From NCBI GenBank assembly GCA_963724825.1, contig CAVRWT010000021.1:124001-188000 (forward strand): a DNA stretch of 64,000 bases, given 5' to 3'. Below, in pieces: positions 16,573 through 26,071 of this stretch (its first letter is position 1; every line of letters begins with the position of its first letter). The stretch is from JALYNX01 sp963724825. GTDB taxonomy: Bacteria > Actinomycetota > Acidimicrobiia > Spongiisociales > ZC4RG35. The position numbers were made by a program, and so were the translations under genes. The notes under the pieces are model-generated. The model was not told where the DNA came from, searched no databases, and saw only the letters and a program-made list of their open reading frames with translations.

Positions 16573-17922
16573 GTGGAGCGGCCAGGTGTCAGACAACGAA
16601 CAGCAGCCATCGCCGTCATCCCGCTGCTCCTGGTTGTGACAGTGGTGTTGGTCGTGGCGCTGTACCGGAATCTGCCGAGCATGGCTTTCGGCTTGCCTGG
16701 ACTGGCAATCATGGTCGGCGGGTCATGGTGGATCATCACTGAGATCGGGCTAAGGCGGGTTCTTGGTGGAGTGGGCAGCGCGATAGGCGCCTTGTTGATC
16801 GTCGCTGCCTTCATGGTCACCTACCACCGTCCGCAGCAGTTCATCCTGCGGCTCGTGGTCGTCTTTGGGGTCCTGGCGCTGACCATGATGATGGCTCGCT
16901 TTTCGGTGACGCGGACGGTGCCCAAAACTGCCAGCAGGAAAGCGCCTGATCTTCTCAGAGGGCTAGAGCATCCGGTCCTTCTATGCAATCCGTGGTCGGG
17001 GGGTGGGAAGGTCGAGAGCTTCGGATTGGTCGGATTGGCCAAGGAGCTCGGCGTCGAGACGGTGATGCTGGAGCCCGGTCTCGACCTCGAGGAGCTCGCA
17101 TTAGATGCCGTCGCCCGCGGTGCCGACTGTCTGGGAATGGCCGGTGGGGACGGCTCTCAGGCCCTGGTTGCGTCGATCGCCATCAAGCACGACTTGCCCT
17201 TCGTTTGCGTGTCGGCGGGGACGCGCAACCATTTCGCACTCGACCTCGGCCTAGTCCGTGACGATCCGAGGGCAAGCATGCGGGCCTTTCGCGACATGGT
17301 TCCTAGGAGGGTGGACTTCGCCACGGTCAACGATCGGCTGTTCGTCAACAACGTCTCACTGGGTATCTACGCGACGATTGTCCAATCCGAGGACTACAGG
17401 GAGAACAAATCCGAGGTGAGCATGTCCATGGCCGCCGGGCTCCTCGGCCACCAAGGGGAAGGCTTCGATCTCCAGTACACGACACCGGATGGAGAGGAAA
17501 TCGAGGACGCCTTTCTGATCATGGTGTCGAACAACCCGTATGTGCTTGGAATAAAACGTGACGTTGCGCAGCGCCGGCAGATGGATGGTGGCGTCCTGGG
17601 GGTGTTTGCAGTCTCCACGAGAACAGCGGCACAGGCGGCCCATCTGCTCACGATGTCCGCCATCGGCTTGCGGAACGCCAGCCCCCACTGGCATGAGTTC
17701 ACAGCTGCCGAGTTTGAGGTGCGGTCTCATTCTGGCGCCGCATTCGTGGGTGTCGACGGTGAGGCACTTCAATCTCCGACACCTCTGAAGTTTGCGGCCC
17801 ACCCCCTTGGCCTCCGGATGTATGTGCCCGAAGGCAACCTGGAGGCGGCAGAGAAGCGTCGGGCCAGGAACTTTCACATCCGGGATGTCGCCGCTGTCGC
17901 CTTGGGGCACACAAGTTGGTAG
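16573..17922 (+). CDS. Diacylglycerol kinase-like lipid kinase, membrane-anchored
   Basis: The 449-residue product has hydrophobic segments in its first 110 residues, then a DAGK catalytic domain: VLLCNPWSGGGKVESFG, CLGMAGGDGSQALVA (the nucleotide-binding GGDGS) and VCVSAGTRNHFALDLG, then VNNVSLGIYA. The family phosphorylates diacylglycerol, sphingoid bases or related lipids. The fused membrane region is unusual for soluble YegS/DgkB types but occurs in actinobacteria. GTG 16573 is taken as start. It is divergent from the PAP2 phosphatase. Confidence 0.85.
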   Translation: MERPGVRQRTAAIAVIPLLLVVTVVLVVALYRNLPSMAFGLPGLAIMVGGSWWIITEIGLRRVLGGVGSAIGALLIVAAFMVTYHRPQQFILRLVVVFGVLALTMMMARFSVTRTVPKTASRKAPDLLRGLEHPVLLCNPWSGGGKVESFGLVGLAKELGVETVMLEPGLDLEELALDAVARGADCLGMAGGDGSQALVASIAIKHDLPFVCVSAGTRNHFALDLGLVRDDPRASMRAFRDMVPRRVDFATVNDRLFVNNVSLGIYATIVQSEDYRENKSEVSMSMAAGLLGHQGEGFDLQYTTPDGEEIEDAFLIMVSNNPYVLGIKRDVAQRRQMDGGVLGVFAVSTRTAAQAAHLLTMSAIGLRNASPHWHEFTAAEFEVRSHSGAAFVGVDGEALQSPTPLKFAAHPLGLRMYVPEGNLEAAEKRRARNFHIRDVAAVALGHTSW

Positions 17923-18012
17923 ATCGGGGATGTGAGCCCGACTCCGGTTTGACCTAGTTGCCGGATCACGCGACCATTGACCTGTCGTCCCCCTTCTCCG
18001 TGAGGTTTTTGC

Positions 18013-18102
18013 ATGGGATCGTTGGTCAAAAAGCGTCGTAAGAAGATGTCGAAGCACAAGTACCGCAAGCGTCTGAAGGCGAATCGCCACAAGCGGAAGT
18101 GA
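18013..18102 (+). CDS. 30S ribosomal protein bS22 (AURKAIP1/COX24-type)
   Basis: A 29-residue very basic peptide starting MGSLVKKRRKKMSKHKYRKR and ending RHKRK. Its pattern matches the small actinobacterial ribosomal protein first seen in mycobacterial ribosome structures, which binds the decoding-centre side of 16S rRNA. More than half of its residues are Lys or Arg. It stands alone between the lipid kinase and a strong terminator. Confidence 0.85.
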   Translation: MGSLVKKRRKKMSKHKYRKRLKANRHKRK

Positions 18103-18109
18103 CTTCGTG

Positions 18110-18137
18110 AAAGGACCGGGCAGCGCCCGGTCCTTTC
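18110..18137 (+). terminator. Intrinsic terminator after bS22
   Basis: A perfect 12-bp stem AAAGGACCGGGC / GCCCGGTCCTTT with loop AGC lies eight bases after the bS22 stop; the arm ends in TTTC. The A-rich 5' arm could also end transcription from the opposite strand. Confidence 0.88.
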
Positions 18138-18193
18138 TGCGGTGCGAGGCAACGTACCCAGGTATCCGGCGCCTCCATGCAGTGAGGAAGCGG

Positions 18194-19015
18194 CTACTGG
18201 CCTTTCAGGTAGCGCTCGATCTCGTCGACCAGGTGATCGCCTTCGTCGTCGTCGGCTTCTTGTTCCAGGCGCTCGACGTATTCCTCCAATTCGACGTTGC
18301 CCTCGATGGCGGCGTCCACCGTGGAGAGGAAGTGGCGCGAGGCCGTCGCCAGCTCGTCGATGTCCAGCGTCACCCCAAGTAGCTCCGACGCCTTGATCGC
18401 CAGAGCCTCGGCCGCCGGCGGGTATTCCTGATTCGACAGATAGTGAGGCACCGCCGCCCACACCGAGATCACGTCGATGCTCGCGTTGCCCAGGGCGTGA
18501 TTGAGGACACCCAGGATCCCGGTCGGCCCTTCGTACCCGGAAGGGAGCAGCCCGTGGAAGGTGAGGTCGTCGGGACGGTTGGCCGAGCCGACGAGTGGCA
18601 CCGGAAGGGTGTGCGCCACCTGCCCGATGAAGGCTCCCATCGTCACCGCCCGCTTGACCCCGACCGTGCGCAGGGTCTCGACCAGGTCGTTGGTGAATGC
18701 CTTCCAGCGGTAGTGGGGCTCCTCGCCGAGCACGATGACCAGGTCGCGCTCCGCACCTCGCACCGCGTAAATCTCGTTTCGGGGCCAGGTGATCGAACGG
18801 ATTCCGGTGGAGTCGAGCTCGACGATCGGCCGCCGCACCTGGAAGTCGAAGTGATCGTCGGGGTCGATGATGGCGAAGATCTGGGCGTCGAGCTTGGTCA
18901 GGAATTCCGTCGCCGCATGGCTCGCTGACTCGCCGGCATCACCCCAACCCTCGAAGGCAACCAGCGCGACCGGGTCCTGGAGGATCGGTCTGTCTAGCCA
19001 TTGCAACGAGGCCAT
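18194..19015 (-). CDS. PAC2-family protein
   Basis: The 273-residue protein matches the PAC2 family, named after a eukaryotic proteasome-assembly chaperone and common in actinobacteria. Visible motifs are ALVAFEGWGDAGESASHAAT near the N-terminus, RDLVIVLGEEPHYRWKAF, GAFIGQVAHTLPVPLVG and VWAAVPHYLSNQEYPPAAEA. The C-terminal 40 residues are acidic and helical. The bacterial function is not established; no proteasome genes are in the window. It is in the same direction as copA but 35 bp apart. Confidence 0.85.
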   Translation of the reverse strand: MASLQWLDRPILQDPVALVAFEGWGDAGESASHAATEFLTKLDAQIFAIIDPDDHFDFQVRRPIVELDSTGIRSITWPRNEIYAVRGAERDLVIVLGEEPHYRWKAFTNDLVETLRTVGVKRAVTMGAFIGQVAHTLPVPLVGSANRPDDLTFHGLLPSGYEGPTGILGVLNHALGNASIDVISVWAAVPHYLSNQEYPPAAEALAIKASELLGVTLDIDELATASRHFLSTVDAAIEGNVELEEYVERLEQEADDDEGDHLVDEIERYLKGQ

Positions 19016-19050
19016 CGGGACAACCTACACGTCGTCTCCGGATAGTTTCG

Positions 19051-21273
19051 TCACGACCAGTCGGGGGCGAATCTCTTCAAACGAAGCGCGTTCAACACGA
19101 CCGACAGGGAGGAGAACGCCATCGCAGCCGCGGCAATCATCGGGTCGAGTAGCCCCACCGCGGCCAGTGGGATCGCAGCGACGTTGTAGCCGAATGCCCA
19201 GTAGAGGTTCTGGCGAATGGTGCGGAAGGTGGCATTGGCCAGGTCGATCGCGGTGGGCACCAGGCGGGGATCGCCATTGAGAAGCACGACGTCGCCCGCC
19301 TCCAGAGCCACCTCTGTGCCGGACCCGACCGCCATCCCCAGATCGGCCTGGGTGAGGGCGGGGGCATCGTTGATCCCGTCGCCGACAAAAGCGACCTGGC
19401 GACCTTCCGCCTGGATTCTTCGGACCAGTTCGGCCTTCTCGCCAGGCATCACCTCGGCGTCGAGGTCGGTGATCCCGACCTGCTCGGCGATCCGGGTTGC
19501 AGTCCGTTGGTTGTCACCGGTGACCATGCGGGTGGAAATCCCGCCCGACTCGAGCCGCTCCACCGCGGCCCGTGACTCGTCTCGCACGATGTCGGCAACC
19601 GCGATCACCCCCCGGACCTCCCCGTCCCATCCGGCGAGAAAGGCAGTCTTTCCCTCCTCTTCGAAACGTGTCATTGAGTCATGCCATCGGTCGGCAACGA
19701 GAAGGCCACGATCAACCACCAGCTTCTCCTTGCCCACGACAACCTCGTGCCCGTCGATGGACCCGACCACTCCGAGCCCGGCCAGGCTTTCCACCCGATC
19801 GGGGGTATCGAGCTCGATGTGTCGCTCGTCGGCCCCAAGTGCAATCGCCTTGCCGATCGGATGGCCCGAGGCCGCCTCGACCGAAGCCACCAGGCGGAGG
19901 AACTCTCCTTCCTCCTCATCGGTCACCACATCGGTGAGGTCCATGACGCCGGTGGTCAGGGTCCCTGTCTTGTCGAAGAGGACGGTGTCGATGTCCCGGG
20001 TCCGCTCGAACACGTCCGCTTGCTTGAACAGGATCCCGAGCTCGGCGCCACGGCCACTTCCCACCATGATCGCGGTCGGCGTGGCGAGCCCCAGGGCGCA
20101 GGGGCAGGCAATGATCAGGACCGCCACCCCGGCCTGGACTGATTCCGGCACGTCGTTGCCCAAGGCGAGCCAGACTCCGGTGGTGACGATGGCGATCAGG
20201 ATCACCACCGGCACGAAGATCGAGGAAACCCTGTCAGCCATGCGCTGGATGGGCGCTTTGGAGTTCTGGGCCTCCTCCACCATGCGCACGATCCCGGCCA
20301 GAGCGGTGTCCGCTCCCACCGCGGAAGCCCGGACCTGAATCAAACCCACCTGGTTGACGGTGGCACCGAACACCAGGTCGCCGGCTCGCTTGTCCACCGG
20401 GAGGGACTCGCCGGTGAGCATCGACTCGTCGATCGACGAGGTCCCGGACTCGATGATCCCGTCGGTCGGGATCTTCTCGCCGGGAAGGACCACCATCAGA
20501 TCACCGGGGAGCACCTGTTCGATCGGGACCGACCGCTCGACCCCGTCCACCATCACCCGTGCCTCTCGGGCGCCGAGGGCGACCAGTTGGTGGACCGCGG
20601 TCGAGGCACGCCCCTTCGCCCGAGCCTCGAGGGCCCGACCGAGGGTGATCAAGGTGATGATGACGCCTGAGATCTCGAAGAACACCGGGAGGTCGGCGAA
20701 CAGGGCCCAGATCGAATAGAGGTAGGCCGTGATCGAGCCCAGCGAGATCAGGGTGTCCATGTTGGCGCTGAAGTTGCGCGCCTGCTTGATCGCCACTCTG
20801 TGGAACTGCCAGCCACCCCAGGTCACCACCGGGGTCACCAGGATCCCCTGCAGGGCCCGGCTCCAGAACGTCTCAGGGCCAAACATTGCGAGGAGCACGG
20901 CGGGAAGGGTCAGGGCGGCGGCGATCCAGAAGCGGCGCCACTGCAGGTCCTCGCTGTCGTGGTAGTGGTCCATCAGGTCTCGGCCGTGCTCACCCGACTC
21001 GTGGGGCGAGATGCGGTAGCCGATCTTGTCAACGGCGGCGGCGAGAGAATCGATGTCGGCGCCCTCGTTGACCCGGACCAGTGCCGAGGCGCCTGCCAGG
21101 CTGACCGAGGCGTTCTCGACCCCTTCCTGACGGCCGAGGACGCGTTCAATCCTCACCGCACAGGTGGCGCAGGTCATGCCGTCGACGTCGAAGAGAACGG
21201 TTTCGGCGTGCCCGTCGTGGGTGTCAGCCGAAGACGGCGTAACCCTGCTCCTCGATGGTGTGTTTGATCGCAT
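19051..21273 (-). CDS. copA: Copper-exporting P1B-type ATPase
   Basis: An N-terminal metal-binding domain (GMTCATCAVRIERV) precedes eight predicted membrane helices with the transport motif IACPCALGLATPTA, the TGES-type actuator loop (DESMLTGESLPVDK), the phosphorylation site DKTGTLTTG, nucleotide-binding SGHPIGKAIA and hinge FVGDGINDAPAL. CPC with these motifs indicates Cu+ export. The start is uncertain: no ATG, GTG or TTG lies between the upstream chaperone stop and the domain, so I use ATG 21273, overlapping the chaperone by about 50 bases. Confidence 0.92.
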   Translation of the reverse strand: MRSNTPSRSRVTPSSADTHDGHAETVLFDVDGMTCATCAVRIERVLGRQEGVENASVSLAGASALVRVNEGADIDSLAAAVDKIGYRISPHESGEHGRDLMDHYHDSEDLQWRRFWIAAALTLPAVLLAMFGPETFWSRALQGILVTPVVTWGGWQFHRVAIKQARNFSANMDTLISLGSITAYLYSIWALFADLPVFFEISGVIITLITLGRALEARAKGRASTAVHQLVALGAREARVMVDGVERSVPIEQVLPGDLMVVLPGEKIPTDGIIESGTSSIDESMLTGESLPVDKRAGDLVFGATVNQVGLIQVRASAVGADTALAGIVRMVEEAQNSKAPIQRMADRVSSIFVPVVILIAIVTTGVWLALGNDVPESVQAGVAVLIIACPCALGLATPTAIMVGSGRGAELGILFKQADVFERTRDIDTVLFDKTGTLTTGVMDLTDVVTDEEEGEFLRLVASVEAASGHPIGKAIALGADERHIELDTPDRVESLAGLGVVGSIDGHEVVVGKEKLVVDRGLLVADRWHDSMTRFEEEGKTAFLAGWDGEVRGVIAVADIVRDESRAAVERLESGGISTRMVTGDNQRTATRIAEQVGITDLDAEVMPGEKAELVRRIQAEGRQVAFVGDGINDAPALTQADLGMAVGSGTEVALEAGDVVLLNGDPRLVPTAIDLANATFRTIRQNLYWAFGYNVAAIPLAAVGLLDPMIAAAAMAFSSLSVVLNALRLKRFAPDWS

Positions 21274-21433
21274 CGAGGTCGGTGGTGTTGTCGTCGAAGG
21301 TGACGTCAACCGTCGCATCGGCGATCGCCACCTCAACGGACGAGACCCCTTCCAGGGCGCCTACGGCACCCTCGATGCTCATTTTGCAGTGATCGCAGTG
21401 GATCTCGGGAGCCTGAAGGAGGACCTGTCTCAC
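21224..21433 (-). CDS. copZ: Copper chaperone, heavy-metal-associated domain
   Basis: A 69-residue single HMA domain: RQVLLQAPEIHCDHCKMSIE carries the CxxC metal ligands, then VEVAIADATVDVTFDDN and IKHTIEEQGYAVFG. Such proteins hand Cu+ to CopA, the next gene on the same strand. ATG 21487 would add 18 polar residues; GTG 21433 gives the usual chaperone length and I prefer it. The symbol is by analogy. Confidence 0.82.
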   Translation of the reverse strand: MRQVLLQAPEIHCDHCKMSIEGAVGALEGVSSVEVAIADATVDVTFDDNTTDLDAIKHTIEEQGYAVFG

Positions 21434-21509
21434 GAACCTAAGGGTACTTGGTGCCCGGTCCTTGGTATCTGGATGAGAAGTCGCCATCCTCCAGACAGGA
21501 GGACGAGCC

Positions 21510-22295
21510 GTGGACGACGTGAAGGTCGCAGAGCAAAGAGCTCAAGAACGCCGGGTACGAGATCTTCGTCGGCATCCTCTCGATCCTGTCGATAGTGAAC
21601 ATCGTCCTGCAGATCCTGGCCGATGATCCGAACCTGGACACGGTCTTGGACATTATGAACGGGCTCTTCAGCATCATCTTCCTGGGCGACTTCACCTACC
21701 GCCTGTTCACGGCTCAGTCGAAGTCCCACTATTTCTTCCGCGAGTACGGCTGGGCCGACCTGCTCGCCAGCCTCCCCTTCGACGGGGCGAAGATCCTGCG
21801 CGTCTTCCGCCTGGTGCGGGTCATCCGGCTGCTGCGCGCCTATGGCGTCAACAACATCACCCGCACCCTGGTCAAGGATCGCGCCGGCAGCGCGCTTCTC
21901 ACCTTGCTGCTGATGGGGATCCTGGTTCTCGAGTTCGGGAGTCTCGAAATCCTCTACCTCGAGCAATACGCGCCCGGAGCGAACATCACATCGGCGGCCG
22001 ATGCACTGTGGTACGTGATCGTCACCATCTCGACGGTGGGCTACGGCGATCGTTTTCCGGTCACGGGCGGGGGCCGTCTCTTCGGTTCCCTGATCATCAT
22101 CATCGGCGTTGGCATCTTCGGCACCTTCACCGGCTACCTGGCGAACGTCTTCCTCTCGCCGTCGAAGAAGGCGCCAGAGCCATCGACATCAGACATCGAT
22201 GTCCGAGTCCAAGGTCAGCCAACTCAAGGAGCTGATGGCTCAGCAGCAGGCCACGACTCGATGAGATCGATCTCCGTCTGGGCGACGGCACCTGA
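21510..22295 (+). CDS. Voltage-gated-type potassium channel, frameshifted
   Basis: Beginning GTG 21510 (DDVKVA), the frame moves by one base near 21531 to SKELKNAGYEIFVGILSILS and then runs through a six-helix channel: an arginine-spaced S4-like helix (LRVFRLVRVIRLLRAYG), the selectivity filter STVGYGDRFPVT and a final helix GVGIFGTFTGYLANVFL. One-base changes near 22195 and 22256 restore a C-terminal helix (SESKVSQLKELMAQQQAT, LDEIDLRLGDGT). The repaired length is about 260 residues. TVGYGD indicates K+ selectivity; gating is inferred from the S4 arginines. Confidence 0.78.
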
Positions 22296-22316
22296 TGCCG
22301 AGCCTCCAGGCATAAA

Positions 22317-22350
22317 AGAGAGCCCCGGTCGAAACCGGGGCTCTCTGGTT
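22317..22350 (+). terminator. Bidirectional intrinsic terminator
   Basis: A perfect 13-bp stem AGAGAGCCCCGGT / ACCGGGGCTCTCT with loop CGAA lies between the channel gene and the convergent small zinc protein. AAAA precedes it and GGTTGT follows, so it can serve both strands. Confidence 0.85.
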
Positions 22351-22397
22351 GTCTGGCTTGGGACTGGGAGGGGGAGAGGACCTGTCCCGGCCAGAGT

Positions 22398-22592
22398 TCA
22401 GGCGTCTTGCTCGTCCATGATCTTGCCCCGGACTCGCGGGAAGCGGACCGGCGCATGAGCGTGGCAGTACTCGGCCTTGTTGTATTGCGAAAGTTTGGTG
22501 GTGCAACCCGGCTTCGAGCAGATCCGGTCCGTGCTGAAACGCCGTGACGGTCTGGTCATTCCCTTGATGGCTGCGCCTTTTACGATGTCTGT
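22398..22592 (-). CDS. Small putative zinc-binding protein
   Basis: The 64-residue protein has a basic N-terminal half and the motif CSKPGCTTKLSQYNKAEYCH with a following AH, a Cys-x4-Cys...Cys-x-x-His pattern of potential zinc ligands. The CxxxGCxTxLSxYN wording is one I associate with short actinobacterial putative regulators, but no function is established. AGGAGG nine bases before ATG 22592 supports this start over ATG 22598. It follows an unusually long 5' region for this window. Confidence 0.7.
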   Translation of the reverse strand, partial: TDIVKGAAIKGMTRPSRRFSTDRICSKPGCTTKLSQYNKAEYCHAHAPVRFPRVRGKIMDEQDA

Positions 22593-22769
22593 CATGTTCA
22601 TGGCCCTCCTGGTAGTGGGCCGGTTCTCCAATAAATACGTTGAATTGTCTTCTGTGGTTCTCGGAAACGGGTCGCCGAAGACCCTGTAGCCCCCAACTTT
22701 GCGTTCCCAGCCCTAAAACGAAGGTAAACAATTCCCCCGTTTTGTCTGTGATAAGACGTTGCGGACCGG
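22593..22769 (-). promoter_or_regulatory. Structured 5' region of the zinc-protein gene
   Basis: The 177 bases between the M3 peptidase stop and this gene hold, on the minus strand, ACGCAAAG (rc of 22697-22704) and a hairpin GGGTC-TTCGGC-GACCC (rc of 22669-22684). The area is relatively A/T-rich for this genome. It suggests a structured leader. Parts resemble the 3' half of a c-di-GMP-I aptamer, but the conserved 5' half is missing, so no riboswitch class is assigned. Confidence 0.3.
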
Positions 22770-24744
22770 TCAATCGGTTCCCGTGATCCCCAGTTTACGC
22801 AAGAAGGCGCTGTTGTCAGGCTCCCTACCAAGAAACCCGATCAGCATCTGATCGGCATCGACCGAGCCGCCCTTCTCCAACACCTCGCGGCGATAGGCCA
22901 TTCCCACAGCCGGATTGGTGACCCCCTCCAGCTCGAAACGCCCGAACATGTCGTCGCCGAAGACCTCGGCCCACATGTAGCTGTAGTAGGCGGCGTCGTA
23001 ACCCCCCATGAGATGGCCGAACGAGGCGAGATCGAAAGTGCCCTCGTGGATCGGGAGCAGGCTCAGGTCGGAGGCCTCTCGTGAGATCTCATCGAGGTCC
23101 TTCTCCGGTCCCGGCGCGTGGATCGCCTGGTCCAACCAGCCGTACTTGAGCTGGCGCAGCTGATGAACCGCGATGTTGAGCCGACGGGCGGCCACGAGTT
23201 GGTCAACCAGGGTGTCGGGGATCGGCTCTCCGGTCTCGTGGTGCCGGGCGAACTTCTTGAGGACGTCGGCCCTCCACACCCAGTTCTGCATGATCTGGCT
23301 GGGTGCCTCCACGAAGTCGGTCTCGACGCTGGTCCCCGAGAATCGGGCGAGCTCGGTCCTCCCCAGGTTCTGGTGGAGGACGTGGCCGAACTCGTGGAAC
23401 AGGGTCTCCACCTCGCCGTGCTGGAGCAAGGATGGTGTGTCCGCCGTGGGCTTGGTGAAGTTGGCGACCATTGCGCACACCGGGTTCTGGTAGCTCCCGT
23501 CCTCCAGGCGCCGGCTGGTGATCAGAGGGAACTCGGCGGCATGTGAGTACTTGCCCTCGCGGGGGAATAGGTCGAGGTAGAAGTGAGCCAGCTCTTCGCC
23601 CGATTCGTGGTCGTGGATCGTGTAGAGACGGACGTCCGGGTGCCAGACCTCGGGATCGGCGACTTCGTTGAAGTCGAGCCCGAAGACCTCCTGCACCATG
23701 TCGAACATGCCGGTGAGCACGGCGTCCATCGGGAAGTAGCTCGCCACCTCGAACGGGTCGACTCCGTAATCGGTGCGGCGCTGCTGGGTGTCGTAGTACC
23801 GCCAGTCCCAGGTGCGGACTCGGGTGTCCCCGGTGTCGGCCTCGAGGAGCTCGCTCATGACGGCGAGGTCCTTGCGACCTTGGGCGGTGAGGGGCGGGAT
23901 CAATTCGTCGTAGAAGGTCGCCACCCGCTCGGGGTTTTTCGCCATCCGGTCTTCCAACCGGTAGTGCGCCCAGCTCTTGACGTCGAAGTCTCTGTGCGAT
24001 CTCGTCGCGGAGCCGGAGGGCCTCCTCGAGAATCGGTCGATTGGCCTCCACGGCCTGGGTGTTGAACTTGAACGCGAGCTGCTCGCGCAGGTCACGCCGC
24101 TTGGCGTTCTCCACAAACGGGATGAAATGGGGATAGGCGAGGGTCACTTTGAGCTTGCCGGTCTCCTCGTCCGTCTCCAACCCCTCGGCGAAACTGTCGG
24201 GCAGCCCTTCGAGGTCCGAGCGGTCGACGAGGATCCAGTCGTCCCACTCGTCGATGTTGCTCTGGAAGCGGACCCCCAATTCCACGAGACGCTGGGTCTT
24301 CTCCTTGACCGAGGCCCTGACCTCGGGCGGCAGGTCGTGACCCGCCAGACGCAGGTCGCGCAAGGCGAATTCGAGGTCACGGGCCCGTTCCCCTTCGAGA
24401 CTCTGGGCCTCCTCGGTGGCCGCGTACTCCTTGACCGCGGCGTTGAGGTCGTCTCTGAAGATGACCTCGACCGCGAAGTTGCTCAGCTCTTCTTCGCTGG
24501 CCTTGGCCGCGGCGCGCACGTCCTTGTCGGGGTGCACATATCCCATGAAGACAAAGCGGGTGAATGCCCTTCCCATGACGTCGGACATGCGATCCAGGGG
24601 CATCAAGGTGTTCTCGAAGGTGCGGGTCTCCTTGGGGGCGACCGCCTCGTCGACGATCTGTCGCGCCTCGTCCAGGGTCCGGGCCACCCCACTTTCAACG
24701 GCGGCGACATCAACGGTCGCGAAGCCAAAATCCAGTTCACTCAT
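22770..24744 (-). CDS. M3-family oligopeptidase, one frameshift
   Basis: A thimet-type zinc oligopeptidase that cleaves short peptides in the cytoplasm. The N-terminal half (MSELDFGFATVDV to NRPILEEALRLRDEIA) continues after one extra base at 23994 as RDFDVKSWAHYRLEDRMAKN. The catalytic zinc motif is LFHEFGHVLH, with the downstream EAPSQIMQNW glutamate region and GGYDAAYYSYMWAEVFGDD near the C-terminus. The repaired length is 657 residues, close to PrlC and Dcp enzymes (about 680). No signal peptide is seen. Confidence 0.88.
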
Positions 24745-24794
24745 GGGCCGCGACGGTAGTGGAAGCGGGGGCTTGCACCCCAAGCCTGTTTCCT

Positions 24795-24830
24795 AATGCA
24801 TGACGCGTCGGATGTGACGCGATCTGCATT
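24795..24830. other. Compound inverted repeat between peptidase and amidohydrolase genes
   Basis: AATGCA (24795-24800) pairs with TGCATT (24825-24830) and CGCGTC with GACGCG inside it. It begins at the amidohydrolase stop and lies upstream of the M3 peptidase. There is no T tract, so it may be a weak terminator or an operator. Confidence 0.4.
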
Positions 24831-26071
24831 CAGAAGCGCGCCGGAGGGGCAAAAAGGGCCGTGGCCTGATCCATGGTCAATGACTCGTCAGCGTTGAAAC
24901 CAGGTCGGTTGACCGCGGCCCTGATCCCGCAATGGGGGTCGGGCAACTCCACGGGAGAGTCGCTTCCCCCGAGGAGATGGACTCCGGCCTCCTCGAGTGA
25001 GTGGAACGGATAGACCCGCTGCATCCTCTCCTCGCCCAGCCGCTTGTGGAGCCAGGAGGCCTCCGATCCGAGGAAGGCAGGCTGCACCGAAGCGGTGACC
25101 CCCAGCCGCGCCATCCGCTCGATGGCGGCGTCGGTGAGGAGGGAGGCATGCTCCACTCGCAGCAACGACGGGTCGGCGCCATTGCTGATAAGGCTCTCGA
25201 AGACATCGAGGACGGCGTCGTTGGCCCGGTCCCCAATCGCATGGAGGGCCACTCCGCCCCCGATTTCGAGCGAGGCGTCTGCCATGGTCAGCGCCTGGCC
25301 CGGGTAGAGACGAAGGGTCCCGGTGGCGTCCGGCTTGTCGGCGAAGGGCTCGTACATCGAGGCGGTGTGCCCGCCGAAACTCCCATCGGCAAAGCCCTTC
25401 CAACCGGAGAAGCTGAGTCGACCGTCGGCCTCTGTGATGCGTTTCGCGGCGGAAACAAGGTCGGCGGGGCTTTCGGTGATCACGTAGACATCGATGTCGA
25501 GGGGAAGATCGGGCGCCATCCGGCAGAGGGCCTCCAACTCATCCCCGACCCCGCACCAGATTGGGTCGGTCGCCGAAACCATCCCGGTCACCGAGCCGAG
25601 GCCGTAGTCGACGAGCCCTCGCAACGCCTCGAGGACGTCCGCATCCGAGGGAGCCTCGGCGAGAGGGGCGATGGCGTTTCCGATCACCAGAAGGGCGGTT
25701 TCTCTCAGGACACCGGTGGGGAATCCGGTGCGGTCCCGGTCGAAGGCCCCGCCAGGCGGGTCTGGAGTGGAGGCGTCGATCCCGGCGAGTCGGAGCGCTT
25801 CGCTGTTGGCGACTGCGATGTGCCCGCAGTAGCGATAGAGGACGACCGGGCGGTCGGGCACGGCTTCATCGAGATCGGTCCTCGTGGGGAGTCTCAGTTC
25901 GGCGAGACCCTCGTCGTTGAGACGCTGGCCGATGATCGCTCCCGAGGTCTGCTCGGCCCTTGCGGAGACCCGAGCCTTGACCTGGTCGAGGTTCGCCGAG
26001 TCCATCAGTTCGAGCCCGGTCTTCATCTGGGCGTAACCCATCGGATGGAAGTGGTGGTCGTGGAACATCAT
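24830..26071 (-). CDS. Amidohydrolase family 3-like protein, short form
   Basis: The 413-residue protein starts directly at the metal-binding HDHHFHPMGYAQ and continues with RPVVLYRYCGHIAVANS, GWKGFADGSFGGHTASMYEP, ALHAIGDRAND, VEHASLLTD and LGGSDSPVELPDP. These match YtcJ-like metal-dependent hydrolases. Family members usually have about 100 extra N-terminal and 60 C-terminal residues forming a beta domain; both are absent here, and there is no sign of a frameshift restoring them. The substrate is unknown. It overlaps suhB by four bases. Confidence 0.78.
   Translation of the reverse strand: MMFHDHHFHPMGYAQMKTGLELMDSANLDQVKARVSARAEQTSGAIIGQRLNDEGLAELRLPTRTDLDEAVPDRPVVLYRYCGHIAVANSEALRLAGIDASTPDPPGGAFDRDRTGFPTGVLRETALLVIGNAIAPLAEAPSDADVLEALRGLVDYGLGSVTGMVSATDPIWCGVGDELEALCRMAPDLPLDIDVYVITESPADLVSAAKRITEADGRLSFSGWKGFADGSFGGHTASMYEPFADKPDATGTLRLYPGQALTMADASLEIGGGVALHAIGDRANDAVLDVFESLISNGADPSLLRVEHASLLTDAAIERMARLGVTASVQPAFLGSEASWLHKRLGEERMQRVYPFHSLEEAGVHLLGGSDSPVELPDPHCGIRAAVNRPGFNADESLTMDQATALFAPPARF

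Noticed and set aside
22593..22769. c-di-GMP-I riboswitch
   Set aside because: ACGCAAAG and a following hairpin fit loosely, but the conserved GGGCAAACC-type segment and GNRA loop were not found.
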